The position numbers and the translations under genes were made by a program. A model generated the notes under the pieces. It had not been told where the DNA came from. It did not search any database and worked only from the letters and a program-made list of their open reading frames with translations. Positions 1 through 7,898 of a stretch of DNA of 64,000 nucleotides are shown piece after piece (the stretch's first letter is position 1; each line of letters opens with the position of its first letter). Source of the DNA: JBDWFY01 sp965275915. GTDB taxonomy: Bacteria; Pseudomonadota; Alphaproteobacteria; Rhizobiales; Stappiaceae. The stretch is from NCBI GenBank assembly GCA_965275915.1, contig CBDHYI010000006.1:62001-126000 (forward strand). The letters are read 5' to 3'.

Positions 1-1120
1 GATAACACGCGGGATCTTCGGCCCAGGGGTCGCCCGTCAGCTGCAGGGCCCGAATGCGTGTGTTGCCGCCGCAGACATCCTGCAGCGCGCAAGCGCCGCA
101 CCGTCCCTTAAGCGGCCTTGGACGGGTCCGGAGCTGTGCCAGCATCGGATCGTTGCCAGTCCATAAATCCGAGAAGCGGTCCGTCTTCACGCTGCCGACC
201 GTGTAGTCCGACCAGTAGGTGTCCGGATGCACGTTACCCAGCGTATCGATATTGGCCACACCAAGGCCGGAAGAATTTCCGCCCCATGCGACCAGATGGG
301 TTTTGACATGCGCTGCGGTGTCAGCGCCGAATTTCTTTTCGACCCATTTCAGGAAGTAAACGGCGTCTGCATCGTTGTTCCCCGTCACGATATCGAGCGG
401 CCGACCGCCATCGACACCTGCCCAGGCTCGCTGCAGCAGAATGTCCATCGCCCAGCGTGAGCGTTTGTGTTCGGCGTCCTCGCCCCGGTTTTTGTCGCCG
501 CGTCCGGCATAGACCAGATGAGAAAGATAGAATTTGTCCACGCCTTCATCGTCGCACAAGCGCAGGAGGTCCGGCAGGCTGGTGAAATTTCCCTCGGTCA
601 AGGTGAAGCGCAGCCCGACCTTGATTCCGCGTGCCTTGCATTCACGGACACCGCGAAGGGCATCTTCGAAAGCGCCGCCAACGCCTCGGAACCAGTCATT
701 GGTCTTGCCGATGCCGTCGATCGAAATGCCGACATAGTCAAAGCCGATCTCCGCAACCTTATCGGCAACATCGCCGTGCAGTCTGGTTCCATTGGTCGAC
801 AGGGCAAGCATCCGGACCAACTTGCGGGCTCGGGCCGCAATGTCGAACAGACCGCGCCGGTCGAGCGGTTCCCCGCCGGAAAGGATCAACGCCGGAATGC
901 CGAAGCGACCGAGATCCTCCAGAGTCTCCATGGCCTGCTGATGACTCAGTTCGCCCGGGAAATCGACGTTGGCGGAAACCGTATAGCAGTGCCGGCATTT
1001 CAGATTGCAGCGCCGTGTCAGGTTCCAGATCACCACCGGCTTCACAGGACCGCAGCCTCTGCGGGCGCGCACGGGCGCGGGCTTTTTGATCCGGTGCATA
1101 TATTCGGTAAGGCGAAACAT
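1..1120 (-). CDS. nirJ: Heme d1 biosynthesis radical SAM protein NirJ (partial, 3' end outside window)
   Basis: Read on the minus strand from the ATG at 1120 to the window edge, open throughout (about 373 codons). The radical SAM cluster motif CNLKCRHC lies at residues 38-45, followed by an SGGEP motif; near the edge is a SPASM-type cysteine group (CGAC...DVCGG). NirJ installs the keto groups of haem d1 by replacing propionate side chains of didecarboxysiroheme. The ATG follows the nirH stop by only 3 nt, so it is the next gene of the nirE-C-F-DL-G-H-J operon. The C-terminus and anything downstream (nirN is common there) are not visible. Confidence 0.95.
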   Translation of the reverse strand, partial: MFRLTEYMHRIKKPAPVRARRGCGPVKPVVIWNLTRRCNLKCRHCYTVSANVDFPGELSHQQAMETLEDLGRFGIPALILSGGEPLDRRGLFDIAARARKLVRMLALSTNGTRLHGDVADKVAEIGFDYVGISIDGIGKTNDWFRGVGGAFEDALRGVRECKARGIKVGLRFTLTEGNFTSLPDLLRLCDDEGVDKFYLSHLVYAGRGDKNRGEDAEHKRSRWAMDILLQRAWAGVDGGRPLDIVTGNNDADAVYFLKWVEKKFGADTAAHVKTHLVAWGGNSSGLGVANIDTLGNVHPDTYWSDYTVGSVKTDRFSDLWTGNDPMLAQLRTRPRPLKGRCGACALQDVCGGNTRIRALQLTGDPWAEDPACY

Positions 1121-1123
1121 GGC

Positions 1124-1612
1124 TCAACCTTTCTTCCCGCGCAGGCGTATTCCGGTTTTCTTCAGGATACGGGTCGAGAAAAGAATATCGCTCGCCCGGC
1201 AGTTCTCTGCGAGCACGCCCGCGATCCGGTCGCGCTTGGCCAGAACCTCTTCGCGGCTGTTTCCATGCACCATCGCAAACAGATTGTAGGGCCACTCCGG
1301 AAGCGCGCGAGGGCGACGGTAACAATGGGTCACGAAGGGCAGGGCGCCGACCTTCTCACCCAGGGTGTCGACCACCGCATCGTCGATATCCCAGACAGAC
1401 ATTCCGTTGGCCGTCATTCCCAGGCGGTAGTGATTGGGTGCGGCCCCGATCCGACGGATGATACCCTGACTTTTGAGCCGCGCCAGGCGCTTTATCAGCT
1501 CTTCTTCGGACATGCCCAGCGTTTCCGCAACGGACGCGAAAGGAGCCGGCACGAGCGGCAGGCCGGCCTGCGTTGCCTCCACGATTGCCCTGTCTTTTGC
1601 TTCCAGAGTCAT
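1124..1612 (-). CDS. nirH: Siroheme decarboxylase subunit NirH
   Basis: 162 residues, AsnC/Lrp-like fold with an N-terminal helix-turn-helix-like region (about residues 15-65) and a C-terminal ferredoxin-like part. Proteins of the NirD/L/G/H family decarboxylate siroheme to 12,18-didecarboxysiroheme on the route to haem d1 and are not DNA-binding regulators. The ATG at 1612 overlaps the nirG stop (ATGA), which supports this start over longer in-frame options. Assigned NirH, not NirG, by order: it is the last of the family genes, next to nirJ. The paralogues resemble one another, so the letter is less certain than the family. Confidence 0.9.
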   Translation of the reverse strand: MTLEAKDRAIVEATQAGLPLVPAPFASVAETLGMSEEELIKRLARLKSQGIIRRIGAAPNHYRLGMTANGMSVWDIDDAVVDTLGEKVGALPFVTHCYRRPRALPEWPYNLFAMVHGNSREEVLAKRDRIAGVLAENCRASDILFSTRILKKTGIRLRGKKG

Positions 1613-2064
1613 GCGTTTACCCGAAAGCCGACGAAGAATTCGCGCTCTTTGGGAAACAGGAGCACCTGCAGCCCGGTATCGCGTTTGATTTCTTCGGCTG
1701 TCCTTATGATGTCGCGGCGAGTTTCGGTTGCCAGCACGAACCACATGTTCAGCCTGTGGTCCCTTTCATAATTATGCGCCACTTCGACGTGGGCATTGAC
1801 TTTGGTTAAGACCTCTTCAAAACGGTCCTTCGGAACCGCCATAGCGCAAAGACAGAACGCGCCGCCCAGCGCTTCGGCGTCAAAGAACGGGCCGAACCGG
1901 GTCAGGATGCCGTCATCTCTGAGCCGTCGCACCCGGTCGATCACATCCTGTTCCGACAGCCCGAGTTCTTCCCCAACAGCGGCGAACGGATGCGAAGCGA
2001 GAGGCAGGTCGTCCTGGAGACGGTTGATCAACTGGCGGTCGAGGTCTGAAAGCTCATAGCTCAT
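1609..2064 (-). CDS. nirG: Siroheme decarboxylase subunit NirG
   Basis: 151 residues, same AsnC/Lrp-like family as its neighbours, with the HTH-like start LSDLDRQLINRLQ and a typical HNYERDHRLNMWFVLA segment. It takes part in siroheme decarboxylation for haem d1. The start at 2064 overlaps the nirDL stop (ATGA) and its own stop overlaps the nirH start, showing tight translational coupling. Reading upstream of 2064 remains open but would run inside nirDL and lacks family similarity. Confidence 0.88.
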   Translation of the reverse strand: MSYELSDLDRQLINRLQDDLPLASHPFAAVGEELGLSEQDVIDRVRRLRDDGILTRFGPFFDAEALGGAFCLCAMAVPKDRFEEVLTKVNAHVEVAHNYERDHRLNMWFVLATETRRDIIRTAEEIKRDTGLQVLLFPKEREFFVGFRVNA

Positions 2065-3050
2065 GCCGCGGCTCCCTGGCGGGAAATCAGAGCTCCTGTC
2101 TGTTTGAAACACCGGCTGGAAAAGAGAGTCTTGAAAGGGACGCCTTTCAGTTCCGGCAGGGCGGACGCTTTGGTCAGAACACCAAGCGCTTTTTTCCGGC
2201 TTTGAGCATGGATCATGCAATAAAGGCGATATGGCCAAACGCCATCCACCGGCCGTCTTTCATAGCAGAGGGTGACGCCTGTTTGGGCCGCCAATGCGGG
2301 GCCGGCCCGGTCGATCCGCTCTCTGTCGATGTTCCAGACCACCATAGCGTTTGACCGCCAGCCAAGCGCGCGATGCCGGACAATCACGCCAAGGCGCGCT
2401 ATGATGCCGGCATCTTCCAGGATTGCCACACGCTCAAGAATGTCCTCTTCGCTCCGGTCAAGGGTTTCGGCAATCCGCAGATAGGGGCGGTCGCAAAGCG
2501 GCATGCCGGTGGTCAATACCTGTAGAAGGTCGTTGTCTCCGTCCTTGAGGCAATCCAATCTGACGGGCCGGGGGGAGGGCGGCCGATCCATTGCGTCATT
2601 CAGGCTGAAGCCGAGGTCGACATTGAACGGCCTGACGAGCGGAAGGTCCAGGACGGTCAGTCCGGTCCGCTCTTCAATGTCAGCCAGCACCGTGTCAACG
2701 TGACTGCGATCCGGGCCGGTAGCGACGAACCAGAGGTTCCAGCGGTTTTCGCGCTGGTAGGAATGATTGACGCCCGGTTGCATGCCCACTATCTCGGCGA
2801 TGTCCTCAAGCTGTTCCATCGGTGCGGCCAAAGCGGCAAGCGTGCTGGCTGAGACCGTATTGGGCGTGCATGTCGCTCCGACCCGCGAGATCCGGCCGGA
2901 TGTTCTGAGAGATTCGAGGCGTTGCAGGACTTCAGGTTCACCGCAACCGACTTCATCGCCGATCCGAGCAAACGGCCGAGCCTCAATTGGCAGATTGCGC
3001 TGCCAGTTATTCAAAAGCTTCAGGTCGACAGGGTCACCGATATGCTGCAT
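2061..3050 (-). CDS. nirDL: Siroheme decarboxylase, NirD-NirL fusion
   Basis: 329 residues, twice the length of a single family member. Residues 1 to about 155 form a NirD-like unit (HTH-like start, HSYQRENRWNLWFVATG) and about 165-329 a NirL-like unit (second HTH-like start, CYERRPVDGVWPYRLYCM). A short Pro/Arg-rich linker near residues 153-163 joins them. Such fusions are known from Paracoccus-type nir clusters, while Pseudomonas has separate genes. The nirF stop lies 3 nt upstream and nirG overlaps downstream, so it is central in the operon. Confidence 0.92.
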   Translation of the reverse strand: MQHIGDPVDLKLLNNWQRNLPIEARPFARIGDEVGCGEPEVLQRLESLRTSGRISRVGATCTPNTVSASTLAALAAPMEQLEDIAEIVGMQPGVNHSYQRENRWNLWFVATGPDRSHVDTVLADIEERTGLTVLDLPLVRPFNVDLGFSLNDAMDRPPSPRPVRLDCLKDGDNDLLQVLTTGMPLCDRPYLRIAETLDRSEEDILERVAILEDAGIIARLGVIVRHRALGWRSNAMVVWNIDRERIDRAGPALAAQTGVTLCYERRPVDGVWPYRLYCMIHAQSRKKALGVLTKASALPELKGVPFKTLFSSRCFKQTGALISRQGAAA

Positions 3051-3053
3051 CGC

Positions 3054-4202
3054 TCAAAGCCCCATTTTGTGTGCCCGTGAGGTGAAGAAAATTCCCGATG
3101 GGCTTTCCGCATCGATTTCCCCGCGTTTCTCAAAGGTTCTCGTGTCGTAGATCATGACCTTTCCGGCATCGCGCACCGACACCCAGACTTCATGGCCGCG
3201 CGGCGAAAATTCCATGTGCAGCACCGCCTTGCCCGGCTTGAATTGGTGGATGATCTCTTTCGAAACGGTGTCGATCACCTGGATCGTGTCGTTCAGGGGA
3301 TGGGCGAAATTGACCCAAACCTGACGGCCGTCGGGGCGTGAAATGGCGAAGACCGGCTGGCCGTAAGTGTCGGTACGGCCCGTTTCGGACAGGGTATCGG
3401 CGTCGATCCACAGCACCTGGTGATGACCGACCGCGGGCAGAACGAATTCACGCCCCGCACGAGCCCAACCTTCAAGGTGAGGCATCTTGTAGACAGGGAG
3501 ATCCTTCTGACCCCGACCGTATTCGGGCAAAACCCGTATCGGTTCGGGATCGGAATCCCACAGGTCGATTGCTGTCAGTCCGTCTTCCCCGAACAATCCG
3601 GTGATGTAGAGACGGCCGTCGCTGGTGATCAGCGCGTCATACGGATTGACACCGATATCGGGAATTTTGACGATCTGCGGGTCTTCGGACGAAAGGTCTG
3701 CAATCCAGGTCTCGCCTTCATCCCAGAGCGTAAAGACAAACCGGCGCCCGGGCGCATCGACAAGACCGATTGTTTTTGAACCGGTGGGAATGTCAGCCAC
3801 GGGGTCCAGCGTGTCGGCATTGAAAATCCGAACACCGCCCGGTTCGTAGTTGGAGACGGCCACCAGCGTTCCGTCATCGGAGATTGCGCCGCCAATGGCA
3901 TTTCCCGATTGAATGATGCGATTGACGATCTTCTTTTCTGTGATGTCGACTTTTGTGAGTCCGCCGTCACGACCGAAAACATAGGCAAACCGTTGGTCGG
4001 GCGAATAAACGAGACTGGCATGGGACAGGTCGCCCAGACCGTCGATCCTGCCGATTGCCGCTCTTTCGGACTGGTCAACGAGAAGCAGGGAGCCGGAGGC
4101 CCGTTCGACCACCAGGCCGAGGTCGCCGGTTGCGACGATGGTCTGAGCTTCGGCTGCCCCGGAGACAGCGATCGCCACAATGACGCCTTTGAGCCAGTTC
4201 AT
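3054..4202 (-). CDS. nirF: Heme d1 biosynthesis protein NirF
   Basis: 382 residues beginning MNWLKGVIVA, with a cleavable signal peptide ending near residue 20. The rest is an eight-bladed beta-propeller related to the d1 domain of NirS but without a cytochrome c domain. NirF is the periplasmic dehydrogenase that makes the acrylate side chain in the last step of haem d1 formation. The start at 4202 overlaps the nirC stop (ATGA). Open frame continues upstream to 4475, but that would place about 90 unrelated residues before the signal peptide, so it is rejected. Confidence 0.95.
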   Translation of the reverse strand: MNWLKGVIVAIAVSGAAEAQTIVATGDLGLVVERASGSLLLVDQSERAAIGRIDGLGDLSHASLVYSPDQRFAYVFGRDGGLTKVDITEKKIVNRIIQSGNAIGGAISDDGTLVAVSNYEPGGVRIFNADTLDPVADIPTGSKTIGLVDAPGRRFVFTLWDEGETWIADLSSEDPQIVKIPDIGVNPYDALITSDGRLYITGLFGEDGLTAIDLWDSDPEPIRVLPEYGRGQKDLPVYKMPHLEGWARAGREFVLPAVGHHQVLWIDADTLSETGRTDTYGQPVFAISRPDGRQVWVNFAHPLNDTIQVIDTVSKEIIHQFKPGKAVLHMEFSPRGHEVWVSVRDAGKVMIYDTRTFEKRGEIDAESPSGIFFTSRAHKMGL

Positions 4203-4504
4203 TTCACCTCTCCCTGCAAAAGATATTCGGCAATCCGCTTTGCTTCCGCTTCGCTCATCAGCGGACGCCAGGGCGGCATGGCCGTGTCGGGAACGCCGTC
4301 CAGAACAACGGTCGACAGGGTTTCGATATCGTAGTGAGACAGTGCTTGCGGCCGGATGTCCGGCCCCAGACCTCCCTTGAGTGTCAGGCCATGACAGGAT
4401 CCGCAGTCCTGGTGCACGAGGGCGATCAGATCGGCGGTCGAAGCGGTTTCCTCTGCGAGTGCAGGTGCGCAACACAGGACGCTTATGGCAAGGAGCCTAA
4501 GCAT
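4199..4504 (-). CDS. nirC: Periplasmic monohaem cytochrome c NirC
   Basis: 101 residues: signal peptide (MLRLLAISVLCCAPALA), then a single haem c site CGSCH and a C-terminal methionine-containing segment (DTAMPPWRPLM) suited to be the axial ligand. NirC is thought to take electrons during haem d1 maturation, or to donate them to NirS. The ATG at 4504 lies 8 nt inside the nirE 3' end; the longer frame starting at 4579 is the antisense-free continuation inside nirE and lacks a signal peptide at its start. Confidence 0.92.
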   Translation of the reverse strand: MLRLLAISVLCCAPALAEETASTADLIALVHQDCGSCHGLTLKGGLGPDIRPQALSHYDIETLSTVVLDGVPDTAMPPWRPLMSEAEAKRIAEYLLQGEVK

Positions 4505-5294
4505 GGGCGTGCTTTCCGGCGGCGGCGGCATTTTTCTCTTCGGCTTGCAACTCCGCCTCATAAGCGGTCCATTCAGCACTCAGGGTGACAACTTTGCCGA
4601 TCACGAAGAGAACCGGTGCCTTTAAACCCGCGTCGCGTATGTCCAGTGCGATCTGACCAAGTCTGGAAAACAGCTTGGCCTCGCGGGGGGTGGTGGCCTG
4701 GGCGATAGCCATGACCGGAGTGCAGTCGCTAAGCCCCTCGGCAACCAGCCGCATTGCAATCTGACCGATATTGGCCACCCCCATGTAGACGACCAGCGTG
4801 GTGTCCTGGCTGGCAAGGCTCTTCCAATCCAAATCAAGAGAGCCGTTTGCTTTCCTATGGCCCGTGACGTAGCGCACGCTGGTTGCAAGGTCCCGGTGGG
4901 TAAGCGGAACACCGCTGACGCTTGCCGCTCCCTGGGCGGCCGTTATGCCGGGCGCGTATTCCACGCGGATATTGCGGGCGGCCAAGTAAGCCGCCTCTTC
5001 CGATCCCCGGCCGAAGATGAGCGGGTCGCCGCCCTTCAGGCGTGCGACGGTCAGGCCCTCTTGCGCGAGTTCGCACAGAATCTCATTGATTCTGTCCTGC
5101 GGGACCGGATGATTGTCCGGCGATTTTCCCACAGGTATGAGTTGTGCTGTCACGGGTGCCAGAGACAGGATTTCGGGAGAAACCAGCCGGTCATAAACCA
5201 CGGCATCCGCTGATTGCAGCATGCGGACGGACTTAAGGGTCAGCAATTCAGGATCACCCGGGCCGGCTCCGATGAGAAAGACATTTCCAGTCAT
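4497..5294 (-). CDS. nirE: Uroporphyrinogen-III C-methyltransferase NirE
   Basis: 265 residues, SUMT family. It starts with the SAM-binding loop VFLIGAGPGDPELLT and carries the family motifs VARLKGGDP, GRGSEE, PGITAAQGAAS and GVPLTHR. It methylates uroporphyrinogen III at C2 and C7 to precorrin-2, the entry step for haem d1. There is no fused CysG dehydrogenase domain, which fits a dedicated denitrification SUMT. It is the first gene of the d1 operon, and an FNR-like palindrome lies 64 nt upstream of its start. Confidence 0.95.
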   Translation of the reverse strand: MTGNVFLIGAGPGDPELLTLKSVRMLQSADAVVYDRLVSPEILSLAPVTAQLIPVGKSPDNHPVPQDRINEILCELAQEGLTVARLKGGDPLIFGRGSEEAAYLAARNIRVEYAPGITAAQGAASVSGVPLTHRDLATSVRYVTGHRKANGSLDLDWKSLASQDTTLVVYMGVANIGQIAMRLVAEGLSDCTPVMAIAQATTPREAKLFSRLGQIALDIRDAGLKAPVLFVIGKVVTLSAEWTAYEAELQAEEKNAAAAGKHAHA

Positions 5295-5357
5295 GAAAGA
5301 CCTCGCTTCTCCCGAAAAATCGTTAGCCTATGGTCTCTTATTTGGCGCCGAACCTGC

Positions 5358-5371
5358 TTGATTATTATCAA
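5358..5371. promoter_or_regulatory. FNR-type box upstream of nirE
   Basis: TTGATTATTATCAA is an exact match to the FNR consensus TTGAT-N4-ATCAA. It is centred about 70 nt upstream of the nirE ATG and downstream of the cupredoxin gene stop, in the only gap long enough for a promoter before the haem d1 genes. This points to oxygen-dependent activation by a Crp/Fnr protein. Which protein binds is inference. Confidence 0.75.
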
Positions 5372-5410
5372 GGGTCCGATTCTTTTTGAGCGGCACAAAA
5401 TTGAAATAAG

Positions 5411-5833
5411 TCAGGGTGTTACAGTAATCCTGCCGATCATCTCCTGAGTTTCCCAGTGAGGGCCGCACAGATAGGTCTGCGGCGGACCTGCACTCAGGAA
5501 CGTGAACTCGAAACTTTCTTCGGGGAAAAGCCGTTCGGATTCCGGGACACCTTCGTCCTTCAGGATCACGCTGTGACTGGTTCTCTTGTCCACATTCACC
5601 CAGCGAACCGTCGTCCCGACAGGCACAGTGAGATGTTCAGGACAAAATTTGTATTTGTACATCGTGACGATGGTCACGCCTTTTTCGTCCGAGGACGGAC
5701 GGCCGAACGCCTCGGCGTAACGTTCTTCAGCTTCGGCGCAAATCGCGGCGGTCTCGTCATCCGCCGCTGTCGCAGGAAGGGCAATTATCAATGAAAGCAG
5801 CGCAGCGGGAAGACGGAACGTGGTCAAAAACAT
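5411..5833 (-). CDS. Periplasmic cupredoxin (plastocyanin/azurin-like)
   Basis: 140 residues with a signal peptide ending near ATAA (residue 24). The body is a cupredoxin fold: LTVPVGTTVRWVNVD strand, first copper ligand in TSHSV, and a C-terminal Cys-His-Met set (YLCGPHWETQEM), which is the ligand order of type 1 blue copper proteins. A mobile electron carrier to the nitrite or nitric oxide reductase is the likely role, as pseudoazurin does elsewhere, but it is not a close match to azurin or pseudoazurin by eye. It lies between the NirT-like cytochrome gene and nirE. Confidence 0.85.
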   Translation of the reverse strand: MFLTTFRLPAALLSLIIALPATAADDETAAICAEAEERYAEAFGRPSSDEKGVTIVTMYKYKFCPEHLTVPVGTTVRWVNVDKRTSHSVILKDEGVPESERLFPEESFEFTFLSAGPPQTYLCGPHWETQEMIGRITVTP

Positions 5834-5858
5834 GCAATTTCTCCCTGTCTGTGCGAAA

Positions 5859-5880
5859 GGCGGCCGGGTTTCCGGCCGCC
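5859..5880. terminator. GC-rich hairpin between cytochrome and cupredoxin genes
   Basis: GGCGGCCGG (5859-5867), loop GTTT, CCGGCCGCC (5872-5880): a perfect 9-bp stem just after the stop of the NirT-like gene on the minus strand. No T-run follows on that strand, so it may be a processing or stabilising hairpin instead of a full terminator. Confidence 0.55.
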
Positions 5881-5887
5881 CGCATGG

Positions 5888-7717
5888 CTATTGTTTGATC
5901 ACATTGATCTTCGCCGCCTCGTCATCAAGCGCGAGGCTGGTATCCAGTGTCACATGATGGAAGCGTGCCGCCGCATGGTCATCGTGGATGGCAAACCCGA
6001 CGGTGTAGGTCCTGCCCGGTTCCAGCGGGATGTCTCCCGGCGTTCCGGAGTCCAGCGGGCGCGAGAAGACAACGGTCCAGACGCCACCCGAAAGGCCGGC
6101 TTCAGCGGCCATTTCGCCATTGTTGGCAACACGGCGATCCAGCAAATAACCATTGGAAGCTGTCCCGTCCGAATAGACCCGAAGCAGGTCGAGGAACGTT
6201 CCGTCCGCCAGAAGCTGATCGATTTCCTCCTGCGGCTTCAGCTTGTCCCAGCCTCCCTGGGCCTTGCCCCGCCGACCGCGAACCTCAACCTTGGTCCGGC
6301 TTTCGGTGAGGTATTTGGTGATCGCTTCTTTCGCTTCGAGCCGGCTTGCAACGTCCGCATTTGCGGCAATCGCTTCGGCGCCCGGATCGAACGGCATATA
6401 CGTGTTGTCCGCATGACAGGAGGACCAGCAGCCGGTGGTCTCACCCATTTCAATGCCGGTACCCGTGATCATCATGGCGACTTTCATCTGATTGTCAGGG
6501 TCCATTTTGCCACCCTCGACAAACGGGGCCGGATTGTGCCCGGCATCGGGCCACTGGATCCGCACATAGAGGGTTTCCCCGTCGTGCGCGGCCTGAACGG
6601 TCGCGTCGATTGTGCCGCGTTTGCCCGGTATCGGCGTCGGCTCCAGATCACCGCCTGCAACAATCTTGCTGCCGATGGCCTCCAATTCCTTTTCGTGGCA
6701 GGTCGTGCAGGCATCGCCGCCCTTGGTGAGCGGCCGGGCGCCGCCATGGGTCTTGCCGTTCTGCACCCATTCAAAGGAGGACTGTCCGGGATAGAACAGG
6801 GTCAGGTCTGTCGCGGCGACGGCATCCCAGTCGATGTTCGGCGCAACGGTACCGCCGCCATCGCCCGAACCACTTTCAACAGGACCACCATCCGCCGTGC
6901 TTGCTGCGTTGCCATCGGCGCTCGCTGCCGCTTTGGCTTGCTCTTCGGCGCGCGCGGCTGCGACCGCCGTATCGATTTGAGCCTGAATTGCTTCCTGCTG
7001 TGCCTTTTGGGCCGCTTTGGCGGCAGTGGCCTCTTCCGCTTCCCTGGCTTCGATCCGGGCAAGGCTGACCATGTATTCTTGCGGGATTTCCCGAATGAAA
7101 CCGGGATTGGGAGCTTCCAGTTCTTCAAGGTAATCTTCGTCGGCACGGTCGCGGAGGTCCGAGTGGGCGATGCCCTTGTGGCAATCAATGCAGGTCTGGC
7201 CATCGCCCATTGCATTCAGGTGCTGCTGACGGGCGCGCGGCTTTTGGAACTCAGGCATCATCGATTCAAAATCGTGACAGTTCCGGCACTCGCGCGAGTC
7301 GTTGGCCTTCATGCGTTGCCATTCATTCATGGCAAGCTTAAGCCGCTTTGCTTCAAATTTCTCCGGAGTGTTGATGGTGCCGACCATCTTGCCCCAGAGT
7401 TCCTTCGTTGCCTGGACTTTGCGGATGACCTTATGAGTCCAGTCTTTCGGCACGTGGCAATCCGAGCATGTTGCGCCCACGCCCGACCGGTTCACGTCGT
7501 GAATCGTGCCTTTATATTCCTCGTACACGTAATCTCGCATTTCGTGGCAGGAAATGCAGAACTGCTTCGTATTCGTGGCTTCCATTGCGGTGTTGAAACC
7601 ACCCCAGAAAACGATGCCGGCAACAAATACGGCCGCGACGCCCCCAATAGGCATGCCCCAAAGAACGTATCTGCGCCAGAGAGGTTTTTTCTTGTCACCT
7701 TGGTTGCTCTCGGTCAT
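5888..7717 (-). CDS. NapC/NirT-type multihaem cytochrome fused to an EB_dh-like haem-binding domain
   Basis: 609 residues from ATG 7717, preceded by a GGAG ribosome-binding site. A membrane anchor (about 16-40) is followed by a NapC/NirT domain with four haem c motifs (CISCH 54-58, CSDCH 84-88, CRNCH 144-148, CIDCH 176-180). Next are an Ala/Glu-rich linker (about 220-295), a fifth motif CTTCH at 337-341, and a C-terminal domain resembling the haem-binding ethylbenzene dehydrogenase gamma/DMSO-reductase-associated family (about 300-605). That domain also has an unusual CWSSCH (CX3CH, 430-435). NapC/NirT proteins oxidise quinol and pass electrons to periplasmic reductases, here presumably NirS. 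The fusion and the sixth motif are the odd points. Confidence 0.88.
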   Translation of the reverse strand: MTESNQGDKKKPLWRRYVLWGMPIGGVAAVFVAGIVFWGGFNTAMEATNTKQFCISCHEMRDYVYEEYKGTIHDVNRSGVGATCSDCHVPKDWTHKVIRKVQATKELWGKMVGTINTPEKFEAKRLKLAMNEWQRMKANDSRECRNCHDFESMMPEFQKPRARQQHLNAMGDGQTCIDCHKGIAHSDLRDRADEDYLEELEAPNPGFIREIPQEYMVSLARIEAREAEEATAAKAAQKAQQEAIQAQIDTAVAAARAEEQAKAAASADGNAASTADGGPVESGSGDGGGTVAPNIDWDAVAATDLTLFYPGQSSFEWVQNGKTHGGARPLTKGGDACTTCHEKELEAIGSKIVAGGDLEPTPIPGKRGTIDATVQAAHDGETLYVRIQWPDAGHNPAPFVEGGKMDPDNQMKVAMMITGTGIEMGETTGCWSSCHADNTYMPFDPGAEAIAANADVASRLEAKEAITKYLTESRTKVEVRGRRGKAQGGWDKLKPQEEIDQLLADGTFLDLLRVYSDGTASNGYLLDRRVANNGEMAAEAGLSGGVWTVVFSRPLDSGTPGDIPLEPGRTYTVGFAIHDDHAAARFHHVTLDTSLALDDEAAKINVIKQ

Positions 7718-7804
7718 GTCGAGGCTCCGTTTTGGTTTCTTTGTCGACCCCTCATGCCGGTTCGTTCGCCGTCGCATTGCAGGATACGGGAAGCGAACCG
7801 GTGA

Positions 7805-7832
7805 CCTCCGGCTGTCATGCATAAGCCGGAGG
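7805..7832. repeat. Hairpin in nirS-cytochrome intergenic region
   Basis: CCTCCGGCT (7805-7813) and AGCCGGAGG (7824-7832) form a perfect 9-bp stem with a 10-nt loop. It lies about 90 nt upstream of the NirT-like start and just downstream of the second hairpin at 7858-7879 in the direction of transcription. A role in RNA stability or attenuation is inference. Confidence 0.5.
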
Positions 7833-7857
7833 GTCCGCGGCACCGCTGGTAATTGAG

Positions 7858-7879
7858 AAGGCGGGCGAGCGCCCGCCTT
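7858..7879 (-). terminator. Hairpin after nirS
   Basis: AAGGCGGGCG and CGCCCGCCTT form a nearly continuous 10-bp GC-rich stem around a tiny loop, 20 nt downstream of the nirS stop on the minus strand. A short T/C-rich tail follows. It probably reduces transcription past nirS, so that the abundant reductase is made in excess over the distal genes. Confidence 0.6.
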
Positions 7880-7898
7880 TCAGGTTTGCACATTCACA

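Noticed and set aside
467..1771. 434-codon plus-strand open frame
   Set aside because: Antisense to nirJ, nirH and nirG; high GC keeps the opposite strand open.
5891..7804. 637-codon plus-strand open frame
   Set aside because: It is antisense to the NirT-like cytochrome gene, whose haem motifs and anchor are clear; the antisense protein shows no family features.
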